A stretch of DNA of 64,000 bases. Source: CBDIDH01 sp965277595 (GTDB lineage Bacteria > Planctomycetota > Planctomycetia > Isosphaerales > Isosphaeraceae). Shown in pieces: positions 43,485-51,652 of this stretch (position 1 is its first letter; each line of letters opens with the position of its first letter). Made by a program: the position numbers and the translations under genes. Under the pieces are notes generated by a model. That model was not told where the DNA came from. It ran no database searches and saw only the letters and a program-made list of their open reading frames with translations. The DNA lies in contig CBDIDH010000002.1 of assembly GCA_965277595.1 (NCBI GenBank), positions 4,092,001 through 4,156,000 of the forward strand. The letters are read 5' to 3'.

Positions 43485-46400
43485 TCATGGCGCTCCCACT
43501 TCCGGCAGATCATCGCGCCAGCGCAGATCGAGGACGACAGGTACGATCATGAGCGATTTTACGTTCTCATCAGCGGTGAATGCCTCTGTTTGCCGGGCAA
43601 GGTGTTCGCGAAGTGCGTCGATCGAGGTGTTTTTTTGGCCCTGCCTTGTCCATGACCCGGTCCAGCCCACGAGGTAGATGCCATGGGAGAGGCCATGCCC
43701 CAGCAGGTATTTTCGGCCTAATTGCTCGGTCAGGCTCGAATCAGTTTCCTTATTGTCCGACCACTTGATCTCAACCCTGACACGGGCGAGCTGGCGGGCG
43801 AGATCAGGTGCGAGGATGTCGAGGTCGAACCGGCGCTGGTACTTGCCCTGCGACTCGCGGATCAGCTCGAAGGTGACGCCGGGAATCCGGGCGGGCAGGA
43901 GATCCATCAGACGCCGCCGGATATACGCTTGGAGGGCGTCCTCGTCGAGCCGCTTGTGCAATTTGCGTGATCTCCGCCGTCCTCTCTGTTTCTTTTCGGG
44001 GTTTGCTTCCTCCGAAGCGGCGGCTGGCTCGTTCTTGCCATAGAGCATGGAGAGATCGAAGGCCGCGTCGCGGTCGACCTGGGCTAACGCATGCACGGCT
44101 GCTGCGAGCAAGTCATCGTGGGAGCGGATCAGGCGGAATTCCGCATCGTCCAGCAAGCGGATGGCGGCCTCCACCGGTATCCCAGCATCTGTTCCCTGCG
44201 AGTTGATGCCTTGTGTCAAACCGGCCAGCAACTGCTGGGCTTGGTGTTGCCGGATCTGCCAATCCAGATGCCGCTGGAGGACTGGTGACCGTGCGCAAAT
44301 AGTGGCAGCCGCCTCCTCGTCGCCTTCCACTCTCCGTTGGAAAAGGATGTCGATGATGCGATCGCGGAGATTCTGCAATTCATCGTCGATGGTGACCCAG
44401 CCGCTCCGCAATCGCGGCTCATCCCCCGTCGGGAGAGGAAAACTCTCGATGAGCATCTGGCAAAGGCGCTCAAGGCGGGCCGTGGGCCACTCCGGCAACG
44501 GTCTGCCGAGCCCACCCCGACGCTCCCAGAGGAACGACCATTCGCGGAGGGCGACGGGGCCTCGCAGACTGTAGGCATCCTCAATCAGGGGCCAGGCGTC
44601 TTCTGGATCGAGAGCCAGCCTGGTGTTAAGTGCTGCGCATCGTAGGGCATCGCCGTCGTTGCCGTGGGTTTCGCTACCGGAGTAGCGCAGGGCGACGAGT
44701 AAAGCCGCTTCCGGGTCGCGTTCGGTGAGGAGTTTCAGCAGGACTGCCCGCGTTGGGCCAGGAAGCGTCTCGTCGTCAATAAACGCGGCGATCCGTTGCG
44801 AAATGGCGCCAGGCCAGATCTCGGTGGGAATGATGTTGGCAAAGAACATGTGCCCTTCGCCTGTGGCCATCTCCCGTTCGATCTCGCCGATGACTGCCGC
44901 CACGGTATCCGGGCGGGACCGGGAGGCGCAGACCGTCACCGTTTCGACGGCATCCGAGGGTTGGGTTCGGAGAACGACGGGCAGCCAGGTCCTTATTAGC
45001 CTTGCTTCGAGCCAGTCCAGTGCGCTCGCGTCGCGGATTGCCGTCGTGAACGCCTTGGCTTCGGCGTAATTGACGGTTGAGAAGCTGTTGGAATCGGAAA
45101 AAGCCGTCCGTTCTCCCTGGGCCAGACCAGCGCGGCAGGCTGCCAGGACCAGGCCCTGGCGAGTGGCATCGAGGTCGCCCCACTGGCCCTCGACATTTTG
45201 GAACTGAAAGACCTCGCGCGAAAAGCAAAGGAGCGAAAGCAGCCGCATGCGTTCTCCATCGTGGATATTGGAGCGGTCGAGCGACCGGTCGACGGCCTCA
45301 GCGAGTGTAACGCGTGCCTCCTCCCCGTGCCGTTGTCGTCGTTTCTCCTGCCGTTTCCGTTCGATCTTCGCCTGCTCATGCCTGGCATGGTCAATCTCGT
45401 CTGCGACGTCCGGTGCTTCCGCTCTGATGGCAGCAAGCACCTGCTCGCGGACGGCAGGATCAACATCTCCAGTGCCGGCTGTCGCACGATGATAGAGGTC
45501 TGCCCACGCAAAGCGCACCTCTTTCCAGCGCAACTGTAACCGCGTAAGCAACCAATCGAGGTCGCGGCTTGAGAGGACACCGCGGAAGCAGTAAGGGATG
45601 CTCCGCCGGCCTTTCCGTGCGCCCTCAACGAGACGGCTGTACAACCACCGCCTGGCGAAAGTGCTTCGAGATAACCGATTGAGGATAAGATCAGTAAGAT
45701 CGTGCTGATCCTGATTATTCCACAGGCGGAATGCCACGCGTGCCAGCAACTGATGGTCAACCTTTGAAATCGTCTGTTCCTCGAATAACTTCCTGGCGCT
45801 CGCAACGACGAGCTTGCCACGGCGCCGGGATCGCGGATGTCTCTGTCCTGGCTCCCGGACTGCAGGCCGCGTTGCCAGGTACTGCATGAGGACGAGGCGG
45901 GCGTCATCCGCCGTCAGCCGTTTCTCCATCTCATGGAAGAGTAGAAAAGGCGTGCTGATCATATCAGGATCTTCGGGCGGGGCGTACCGTGCGGCCTGCC
46001 CGACCGTCCAGATCCCGCGTTCCACCAACGCGACAATGGCCTGTGCCTGCAGGTCCCGTTCACCCCGGGACTTGCCCCGAGATCTGGCGATCGTGGGCTC
46101 CAGCCGCTGAACATCCGCATTCGTGCCTAGTTTTCGCACCAGGATGGTCGCCCATTCCCTTAGTTCGATGGCCTGAGCGGGGTCGACGGCAATACTGAGG
46201 GCGGGTTCGACTGCCTCTGGCGCGCCGAGGGCCAGTGCGATGTCGAGCAGTAACTTTCGCGCAGTGACGGTGCGATCGGTGTCTCGCAGCCGATCAGCGA
46301 TCTGCCGGCCGAGCCCCGGGGCTTCCAGCCGCCGGAACTGCTCCGCCTCGTAAATGTACAGGCTCGACGGTGATTCCGCGGCAATGGCTTCGAGCCTGTC

Positions 46401-47675
46401 GAGCTGGCACAAAGCGTCTTCGAGTCCCCAGGGCGCATCACCGGATGCCGGACCGAGTGGTGCCAGGGCGGTAGAGAGCCAGGCCCGGACGTGCTCGTCC
46501 GACGAAACCTTCTTCAGCAGATGCAGCATGTCGGCGAAGTATGGCTGAGGGCTCTGCCCGTCAGTAATGGCAGCCTTGAGGCGGTCGTGGGACAGGCCAC
46601 TCAGTCCGAAGGCGCAGAACCAATCACGGATGTTGCGCTGGGCGAAGCGGTAGCCGCCATCGGGAGTCCCGCGGAACGGTCCGCCGATACGGAAGGCATC
46701 GCTTGCGGCCTGGCGGAGCGCCTTTGCCCGATCTGATGCCGGCGGAAGCGGGAAGATGTCGCTTACACTCAAGCCCGATGGGCTACGAGGGGCGTGAGTG
46801 ATCTCGGAGTGACCTGATAGCAGGGACACAGCGGCCATACGTGCAGCGGCCTGGAAGCGTTCTTCAGGCTCGCTTTGGTAACCGCCTCCCCTCTGGCGGT
46901 TGTGCTCATGTAACAGGTCGGACAGAATGCCCCGCCATACCTGGGTTTCCGACAAATCCTCGTTACCACGCCTGTCACGAAGATAGGTCAGCACGCGCGG
47001 ATAACCAGCGATCGCCTCCAGACCGAAGCGACCGATCAGACTGACGACCCGCTCCATGTCGACCTCACCCAGCATCCGCGTCGCTTCTTGTCGGTCAAGC
47101 GGTGCCAGTCGCAAAACCAGCGGAGCATCAGATCCGGGATACAGCTCCTGCAACTGTTTCTCCAGGTCTTTCAGCCAGTCCCGGTCACGGCTTAGCATCA
47201 CAAGCCGAAGCGCGCATCGGTGGTTTTGGTCGCGTAGTTCATTGATCGCCCGGATGATGCGTCGCCAGATCCCGGGCTGGCTCTGTTCGCACTCATCAAG
47301 TCCGTCGATGATCCAGCATGCCGGGGGCGCCGATGGGTTAGATGCCCACTCGCCCCACCATGGGGGCAGCAACTCGTGGGAAGCGACAGTTTCCTCGAAA
47401 CAGGTCAGCTGGAAATAGCGGCCGAAACGACCCTGGATATTGGGAGCCGAGGAGAGCCAAAGCTGCATTCCGCGTGCAAGATAGGTCTTTCCCATCCACG
47501 GCTGGGCTTTGATCAGGACGGCCGGATGGCTCAGTAAATCATCGGGGGTGTATAACTCGTTGCTACGAGTTGGATCGAGGAAGCCCAGATCATCACGCGC
47601 GTAGTGGGCCGTGAAGTGGCGGGAAGGCTGGGAAGGGACGGAATAAGCATTGGCAGACGCTTCCCAGAGGTCCAT
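43485..47675 (-). CDS. NACHT NTPase with C-terminal PD-(D/E)XK nuclease domain (1396 aa), candidate antiphage protein
   Basis: A single intact 1396-residue protein. N-terminal NTPase: Walker A variant LIKAQPWMGKTYLARG (Lys63, Thr64; the usual first Gly is Ala/Gln), Walker B with the NACHT hallmark WIIDGLDECE (121-130), and sensor-like RLVMLSRDRDW (~157-167). Residues ~200-1250 are almost entirely helical, with repeat-like stretches and a charged coiled segment (EQAKIERKRQEKRRQRHGEE). C-terminal nuclease: RFDLDILAPDLARQLARVRV, then EIKW and a downstream Gln (Asp1286, Glu1302, Lys1304, Gln1318). Known STAND defence proteins usually place the effector first; here it is last. The ATG at 47675 is fixed by a stop codon two codons upstream. 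Flanked by IS remnants and a phage-like island. The defence role is inferred. Confidence 0.75.
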   Translation of the reverse strand: MDLWEASANAYSVPSQPSRHFTAHYARDDLGFLDPTRSNELYTPDDLLSHPAVLIKAQPWMGKTYLARGMQLWLSSAPNIQGRFGRYFQLTCFEETVASHELLPPWWGEWASNPSAPPACWIIDGLDECEQSQPGIWRRIIRAINELRDQNHRCALRLVMLSRDRDWLKDLEKQLQELYPGSDAPLVLRLAPLDRQEATRMLGEVDMERVVSLIGRFGLEAIAGYPRVLTYLRDRRGNEDLSETQVWRGILSDLLHEHNRQRGGGYQSEPEERFQAAARMAAVSLLSGHSEITHAPRSPSGLSVSDIFPLPPASDRAKALRQAASDAFRIGGPFRGTPDGGYRFAQRNIRDWFCAFGLSGLSHDRLKAAITDGQSPQPYFADMLHLLKKVSSDEHVRAWLSTALAPLGPASGDAPWGLEDALCQLDRLEAIAAESPSSLYIYEAEQFRRLEAPGLGRQIADRLRDTDRTVTARKLLLDIALALGAPEAVEPALSIAVDPAQAIELREWATILVRKLGTNADVQRLEPTIARSRGKSRGERDLQAQAIVALVERGIWTVGQAARYAPPEDPDMISTPFLLFHEMEKRLTADDARLVLMQYLATRPAVREPGQRHPRSRRRGKLVVASARKLFEEQTISKVDHQLLARVAFRLWNNQDQHDLTDLILNRLSRSTFARRWLYSRLVEGARKGRRSIPYCFRGVLSSRDLDWLLTRLQLRWKEVRFAWADLYHRATAGTGDVDPAVREQVLAAIRAEAPDVADEIDHARHEQAKIERKRQEKRRQRHGEEARVTLAEAVDRSLDRSNIHDGERMRLLSLLCFSREVFQFQNVEGQWGDLDATRQGLVLAACRAGLAQGERTAFSDSNSFSTVNYAEAKAFTTAIRDASALDWLEARLIRTWLPVVLRTQPSDAVETVTVCASRSRPDTVAAVIGEIEREMATGEGHMFFANIIPTEIWPGAISQRIAAFIDDETLPGPTRAVLLKLLTERDPEAALLVALRYSGSETHGNDGDALRCAALNTRLALDPEDAWPLIEDAYSLRGPVALREWSFLWERRGGLGRPLPEWPTARLERLCQMLIESFPLPTGDEPRLRSGWVTIDDELQNLRDRIIDILFQRRVEGDEEAAATICARSPVLQRHLDWQIRQHQAQQLLAGLTQGINSQGTDAGIPVEAAIRLLDDAEFRLIRSHDDLLAAAVHALAQVDRDAAFDLSMLYGKNEPAAASEEANPEKKQRGRRRSRKLHKRLDEDALQAYIRRRLMDLLPARIPGVTFELIRESQGKYQRRFDLDILAPDLARQLARVRVEIKWSDNKETDSSLTEQLGRKYLLGHGLSHGIYLVGWTGSWTRQGQKNTSIDALREHLARQTEAFTADENVKSLMIVPVVLDLRWRDDLPEVGAP

Positions 47676-47730
47676 CCATCATTCTCGCGGGTGGGGGAAG
47701 AAGGGGAGGCTCGCTTAGAATTCATATTTT

Positions 47731-47744
47731 GTACACCAGTGTAC
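47731..47744. promoter_or_regulatory. palindrome upstream of the NACHT-nuclease gene
   Basis: GTACACCAGTGTAC is a 6-bp perfect inverted repeat with a 2-bp spacer, 56 bp upstream of the 47675 start. An AT-rich patch between it and the gene could hold a -10 element. It may be an operator; no regulator gene is adjacent. Confidence 0.4.
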
Positions 47745-47816
47745 CGATCTTCCGGCCTGAACGACACATCGAAATCGGCAGGTTGCCTCAAATGCGGCAG
47801 CGTCTTCCAAAAGAGA

Positions 47817-47857
47817 GGCCGGCCCCTCGACGCCCTGGGGGCGTCGGTGGACCGGCC
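47817..47857. terminator. strong hairpin, possible terminator or structured RNA
   Basis: Outer stem GGCCGG (47817-47822) with CCGGCC (47852-47857) and inner stem CGACGCCC (47828-47835) with GGGCGTCG (47839-47846), loop TGG. No long T run follows on either strand. The surrounding 47676-48146 contains no gene that I can support. Confidence 0.4.
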
Positions 47858-48146
47858 GAAGTGCCTTTCTGCTAACGACGGATCATTCGGCAGACGCGGG
47901 CTGTTTGAGCGAGGACCGGGCCGTCGCCCTGGACGAACTTTGCCGCGTCAAAGCGGGAACCCCCGCCCGGGACTCCCGACACGCTTCCCCGTGCCGGGCG
48001 GTACCCGGCGCGGCCGGTGGGTGATCGCCGGGCGGCGGCCCCCGATCGGGTCTCCCGAGCCCTTCCGATTGGCCAGACATCCGCTCAGGCCGGGCAGTGC
48101 GCGATGACCCCCGTGAGATCTTCTCCCATCGCCCCTACATAGGGGC

Positions 48147-48665
48147 ATGGAAGATCATTACAAGAACGTCAAGCGTTTCCTCGGATATCGGGTCAGTCGC
48201 GAGGGCGAGGTCCAGAGCGGCTGGGGACGCGGCAACCCCAAGCGATTGACGGAGAGATGGGTCGCCCTGAAGCCGATCCCGGGACGCGGCGGCTACTTCA
48301 CCGTGAACCTCCACGCCGGCGGCGTGAAGACCTGCCGCTACATCCACCACCTCGTCCTCGAGGCGTTCGTCGGGCCGCGACCGCCGGGACGCATCTGCTG
48401 CCACAACGACGGGGACCGGCTGAACAACCGAGTCGGGAACCTGAGGTGGGACACCTATTAGTCCAACTCCGAGGACATGCTCCGGCACGGCACCCGGCTG
48501 ATGGGCTCGCAGGTCAACGCCAAGCTGGTCGAGGGGGAGGTCCTGGAGATCCGCAGGCTCCGGTCCGGGGGCGTCCCCTTTCGGGAACTGGCCGCCCGGT
48601 ACGGCGTCACCCCCCAGAACGTCGCGAACATCGTCCACCGCAGGTCGTGGAGGCACCTGCCTTGA
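48147..48665 (+). pseudogene. phage-type HNH endonuclease gene with in-frame TAG
   Basis: Residues 1-104 (to TAG at 48459) give the HNH core: VKRFLGYRVSREGEVQSGWG, YFTVNLHAGGVKTCRYIHHL with the catalytic His pair, GRICCHNDGDRLNNRVGNLR and WDTY. After the TAG the same frame continues SNSEDMLRHGTRLMGSQVNA and ends in an HTH (FRELAARYGVTPQNVANIVH) at 48665. The family normally has a residue such as Gln at the TAG position, so CAG to TAG is the simplest cause. The gene is either dead, truncated but active, or read through by suppression. Confidence 0.7.
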
Positions 48666-48900
48666 AGGACCGGGATGCCGGGGCACACGCGGGATTGCGG
48701 CGCCGGATGACCCGGGTGGGCCGCAGGCCGCGACGGGTGGCACGAGAAAGGACCCCGGTTCGCGTGAACACTGCTGACCGGGGCGGGATGGAACCATTCA
48801 TCAGGGGAAATGAAATAGTTGTTCGATTTCGGGAAATGTTACGGGTCTCCCCCCGCGTCCGCCCGACGGGGAGCGTCGCCTGACCCTTCCCAGAGGGCGC

Positions 48901-49036
48901 GTCCGGTCATTGGTCGTTCGAAATAATCAGATCACCGCATCGTCCCTGGGCGAACGGGGCGAGTCCGGTCATTGGCGATCGGTGAGGAATGGGTTATCGC
49001 GCCCCCTCCCTCACGCAGGGTTCGTCCGGTCATTGG
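48901..49036 (-). repeat. three tandem copies of GTCCGGTCATTGG
   Basis: The 13-mer occurs at 48901-48913, 48963-48975 and 49024-49036, spaced 62 and 61 bp, with unrelated sequence between. The third copy lies in a larger dyad, TTCGTCCG (49021-49028) with CGGACGAA (49042-49049). Related motifs precede three leftward genes further right. Too short and too few for a CRISPR array. Confidence 0.6.
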
Positions 49037-49053
49037 CCCCTCGGACGAATAAA

Positions 49054-49086
49054 GCCGCACGCCCGGAGATGATCCGAGTGTGCGGC
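49054..49086 (-). terminator. rho-independent terminator of the sigma-like gene
   Basis: GCCGCAC (49054-49060) pairs with GTGCGGC (49080-49086). Read leftward, the stem is followed by TTTATT. It lies 8 bp past the stop of the gene at 49095. Confidence 0.6.
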
Positions 49087-49094
49087 GTGAAAGA

Positions 49095-49667
49095 TCAGTT
49101 CGGATGATAAATCGCGGCGTGAAATTCGTCATATCTCTTACGGAGACGGGTGCGAGCCTGCGAAATCGCCGCCGGGGTAACGCCCCGCTTGTACGCGACC
49201 TTGCCGGTCCCCATGCCCGCCGCCAGGTCGCGGGCGATCTCCCGGTCCCGCTCGTTGAGGGTTGCCAGGAACGCCGCCGTGTCGAGGCGGAAGGCGACGG
49301 CGTCGGGGAGGGTCGAGGCCCGACCGACGAAATAGTTCAGGTCGATACCGCCCTGAACGACGACGTTGTTTTTGTGGTGTCTGGCTTGGTCAAGCACACA
49401 TTTTGCCTTGCCCTTGCCGGAACCGCCGCCCTTGCGACCATGCTTCGCGTGGACCGCCGCCCACCAGACCGCCGACGAGAAGCAATCATCCCCGGTCTTG
49501 CCACGTTCGGCGAGTCGAAGCCAGTAGCGGTAAGCCAGGACGGTCGCGTTCTGGACCGCCTCCTCGCGGGCGTCCGGGTCGAGGTGGCGGAAGTGGGAAC
49601 CGGCGAGGCACTCGATTTCGTGGAGTCGGTTTTCGAAGGCGGTCCGGGCGTCGGTTTGCGCGATCAT
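49095..49667 (-). CDS. sigma-70-like factor of the planctomycete mobile-element type
   Basis: A 190-residue protein with an ECF-like layout. Region-2-like helices occupy ~30-75 (PDAREEAVQNATVLAYRYWL, then RLAERGKT). A Gly/Lys linker (HGRKGGGSGKGKAK) follows. The region-4-like part starts at TLPDAVAFRLDTAAFLATLN, with the HTH in ARDLAAGMGTGKVAYKRGVT and PAAISQARTRLRKRYDEF. Similar proteins recur in planctomycete phage-like islands. The ATG at 49667 has GAGGAGTGACCTCAG directly upstream, and the motif at 49731 lies 64 nt upstream. It could direct transcription of the island. No assay or search confirms sigma activity. Confidence 0.65.
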   Translation of the reverse strand: MIAQTDARTAFENRLHEIECLAGSHFRHLDPDAREEAVQNATVLAYRYWLRLAERGKTGDDCFSSAVWWAAVHAKHGRKGGGSGKGKAKCVLDQARHHKNNVVVQGGIDLNYFVGRASTLPDAVAFRLDTAAFLATLNERDREIARDLAAGMGTGKVAYKRGVTPAAISQARTRLRKRYDEFHAAIYHPN

Positions 49668-49730
49668 CTGAGGTCACTCCTCGGAAGGGGTTGATTTCGG
49701 GGCTCCTCGCCCCAACGCTTCCAAGGGTTT

Positions 49731-49743
49731 GTCCGGTCGTTAG
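49731..49743 (-). promoter_or_regulatory. recurrent motif GTCCGGTCGTTAG upstream of the sigma-like gene
   Basis: On the coding strand it reads CTAACGACCGGACAAACCCT and ends 64 nt before the ATG at 49667. It shares the ACCGGAC core and the following AACCC with the other copies. Confidence 0.45.
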
Positions 49744-49915
49744 ACCATCGCTTCGCCTGCATGCCCGCGTACGCCCAGGCCCTGCTCGGCCCTCGGCCGC
49801 TCGCGGGACACCTCATCACTCCCCGGACGAGGGGTGTCCCCGATTTGACAAAACATGTGCGTCGGCGAAGTGGCCCCGTGACCGACCCCGCTCTCGCGAG
49901 TTCCCCGGGCGACAT

Positions 49916-50158
49916 CTACCGGCGACGGGTCAGGTGTCCGATCAAAGGCCCGTATTCGGGCAACTCGGACAAATCGGCGAGTTCGGGTCGGGCGAACAGG
50001 GCCCGACGCTGGGGGGGCGTCAGGACCTGCCAGGCGGCCCGGATGATCTGCCGCAGGTCCCCGACGGCGTGGTCGGCGTCCCCGGCGTCGGAGGCATGGG
50101 CGTCGGCCGCCCGGAACAGCACGTCCAATCCGGGGAGGTCTCCGTCCTTCGTCGTCAT
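49916..50158 (-). CDS. small hypothetical protein of the island
   Basis: An 80-residue acidic-to-neutral helical protein (MTTKDGDLPGLDVLFRAADA, then LRQIIRAAWQVLTPPQRRAL) that I do not recognise. It has its own upstream motif copy at 50219, directly after the hairpin terminator of the preceding gene, so it is probably its own transcription unit. GGAG at ~50167-50170 could serve as ribosome binding site. Confidence 0.55.
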   Translation of the reverse strand: MTTKDGDLPGLDVLFRAADAHASDAGDADHAVGDLRQIIRAAWQVLTPPQRRALFARPELADLSELPEYGPLIGHLTRRR

Positions 50159-50218
50159 CGCCCGGTCTCCGGTGGTAATGATTCGCGGCGGACCTTCCGC
50201 TTCATGGTCGGAGGGCTC

Positions 50219-50231
50219 GTCCGGTCTTTAC
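50219..50231 (-). promoter_or_regulatory. recurrent motif GTCCGGTCTTTAC upstream of the 80-aa gene
   Basis: On the coding strand it reads GTAAAGACCGGACGAGCCCT, ending 61 nt before the ATG at 50158 and starting 10 bp after the hairpin at 50241-50278. The terminator-then-motif order suggests a promoter element. Confidence 0.45.
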
Positions 50232-50240
50232 GCGTCGAAG

Positions 50241-50278
50241 AATGAGAGAGGCGGGCCCGGGGACCCGCCTCTCTCATT
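50241..50278 (-). terminator. perfect 15-bp hairpin terminator
   Basis: AATGAGAGAGGCGGG (50241-50255) pairs exactly with CCCGCCTCTCTCATT (50264-50278) around an 8-nt loop. It begins at the stop codon of the gene at 50278. The stem's A/T ends may let it work in both directions. Confidence 0.75.
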
Positions 50279-50712
50279 CACACGCCCAACAAGTCCCTGG
50301 CTTCCGCCCACTGCGCGGGGTCGTCGTTGACCGCCACGCCCCTCCAGTCGATCCAATGGTTGTCGCGGTCGCTCCGCTCGGAGGGATGCGGTCGGCCCTG
50401 GCTGTCGAGGTCTTGCCGTTTCATCCCCGCCCGGTAGTCGTAAACGTCGTAGGACCGCGCCCGACCCGCGACCTTGCGGTCGTAGCGGACCCAGAGGATC
50501 GCCCAGCGGATGTTGGCGTTCAGGAGGGCGACGGGGTCCTTGCCCTTCTCCAGGTTGTACCGCCAGGTCGCCCACACCTTCGCCACCATCTCCGCGACGG
50601 CGTCGTCCCTCTTCCGCCAGTGCCACTTTCGGAATGCCCGTTCGGCTGCCTCCAGGGCCCGACGATAGGCGACCTTCTCGAACCGCTCGTGCTCGATTGA
50701 CCAGTTCACCAT
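50278..50712 (-). CDS. truncated sigma-like paralogue
   Basis: A 144-residue protein from the ATG at 50712 (MVNWSIEHERFEKV). Its helical core RKRDDAVAEMVAKVWATWRY, NLEKGKDPVALLNANIRWAI and LWVRYDRKVAGRARSYDV follows the same plan as region 2 of the sigma-like protein at 49095. The region-4 HTH domain is missing; the C-terminus (IDWRGVAVNDDPAQWAEARD) is different. It might be an anti-sigma decoy, a specialised DNA-binding protein, or a relic. A motif copy lies 66 nt upstream at 50778. Confidence 0.5.
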   Translation of the reverse strand: MVNWSIEHERFEKVAYRRALEAAERAFRKWHWRKRDDAVAEMVAKVWATWRYNLEKGKDPVALLNANIRWAILWVRYDRKVAGRARSYDVYDYRAGMKRQDLDSQGRPHPSERSDRDNHWIDWRGVAVNDDPAQWAEARDLLGV

Positions 50713-50777
50713 GACCACGCCCCCCAAGATTGCCGGGCGGGGCTTACCTGACCCGCCCCGATCAACCCCGAGGGTTC

Positions 50778-50790
50778 GTCCGTTCAAAAG
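50778..50790 (-). promoter_or_regulatory. recurrent motif (variant GTCCGTTCAAAAG) upstream of the sigma-like paralogue
   Basis: On the coding strand it reads CTTTTGAACGGACGAACCCT, ending 66 nt before the ATG at 50712. The GGACGAACCCT part is identical to the copy at 49024. Confidence 0.4.
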
Positions 50791-50974
50791 CTCATCACCT
50801 CGACTACGTGGCGACTCCGGGGGTGGTCATTGCCCGTCTGACGCGTCGTCGGTCATGGCGGATGTCAACCGGGGGACGGGCAGTGATCACGAAATAGCTC
50901 ACCGCTGGGTATACAAAATAGCGGGGTCCGGTCGGTCGATCCGGCTCGCGACTTACACAAAATATGGGCGACCG

Positions 50975-51199
50975 TCAGGCATGCTCGGGGGTCGCGGAAC
51001 GAACGCATCGCGGGCATCCGGGGTCGAGGGGCGGACCGGGGTCGGCGCACCCGGCACAGACGAGGTCGCCGCAGCCCTCGCACAGCCCGACGCAACAGCC
51101 GCAAGTCCGGGCCCCGCACGTCTCGCAGGTGTTGATGCCGTTCTCATGGTCGCCGCGGAACTCGCACGCGGGTTGGATCATGGTCATGTCGTTTTTCAT
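50975..51199 (-). CDS. small Cys-rich zinc-ribbon-like protein
   Basis: A 74-residue protein with eleven cysteines, mostly in CxxC-type pairs (CETCGARTCGCCVGLCEGCG, then LVCAGCADPG and CPRC). It likely binds two zinc ions, B-box or RING-like in spacing. The first ~20 residues contain several alternative starts and no strong ribosome binding site is visible. No family is recognised. Confidence 0.5.
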   Translation of the reverse strand: MKNDMTMIQPACEFRGDHENGINTCETCGARTCGCCVGLCEGCGDLVCAGCADPGPPLDPGCPRCVRSATPEHA

Positions 51200-51354
51200 G
51201 AACTTATTTAGTAACGAACGCGACTTTTTCGGCGTGCATCGGCCATTTCTTCGCCAGGTCCGGCAAGAGCCTAAATTTCCACATCACTTCGCGTCATCTG
51301 TCAATGGCGGGTCGATCACGGGTCGACCAGAGAACCACGAGGGGGAGCCGGACG

Positions 51355-51591
51355 ATGAAACGGCTCACGCTGGAGACGCGGACGCACTTCCACCTGCTGG
51401 GGTGCGTCGACGGGGTCGAGTTCGTCGACGGGGGGGACGATCGAGGTCGCCGCCCCCGGGTGGCTCGGAGTGGGCGGGATGCCGGTGGAGGCGTGGCAGG
51501 TCCGCGACCTGATCTCGTGGGGGACCGCGAGGGGCTCGCGGAGATCGGGGTCGAGGTACTCGACTCGGTCTCCCGCGCCGGCCTGAACTGA
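51355..51591 (+). pseudogene. small ORF frameshifted at a seven-G run
   Basis: The ATG at 51355 follows GGGGGAG. The reading starts MKRLTLETRTHFHLLGCVDG and VEFVDGG, then hits a run of seven Gs at 51430-51436. In the annotated frame the rest is Arg/Gly-rich; in another frame it reads naturally as TIEVAAPGWLGVGGMPVEAW and QVRDLIS. I infer a one-base indel in the G run. Function unknown. Confidence 0.4.
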
Positions 51592-51652
51592 CCGTCCGAC
51601 TTTCCCCACGACCCTGATGACCCGTCACGGGACATGCGAGAGGTGGCTGCTC

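Noticed and set aside
48901..49036. Three 13-bp repeats at ~61-bp spacing as a CRISPR array
   Set aside because: The repeats are too short, there are only three, one lies in a larger dyad next to a terminator, similar motifs sit upstream of genes, and there are no cas genes.
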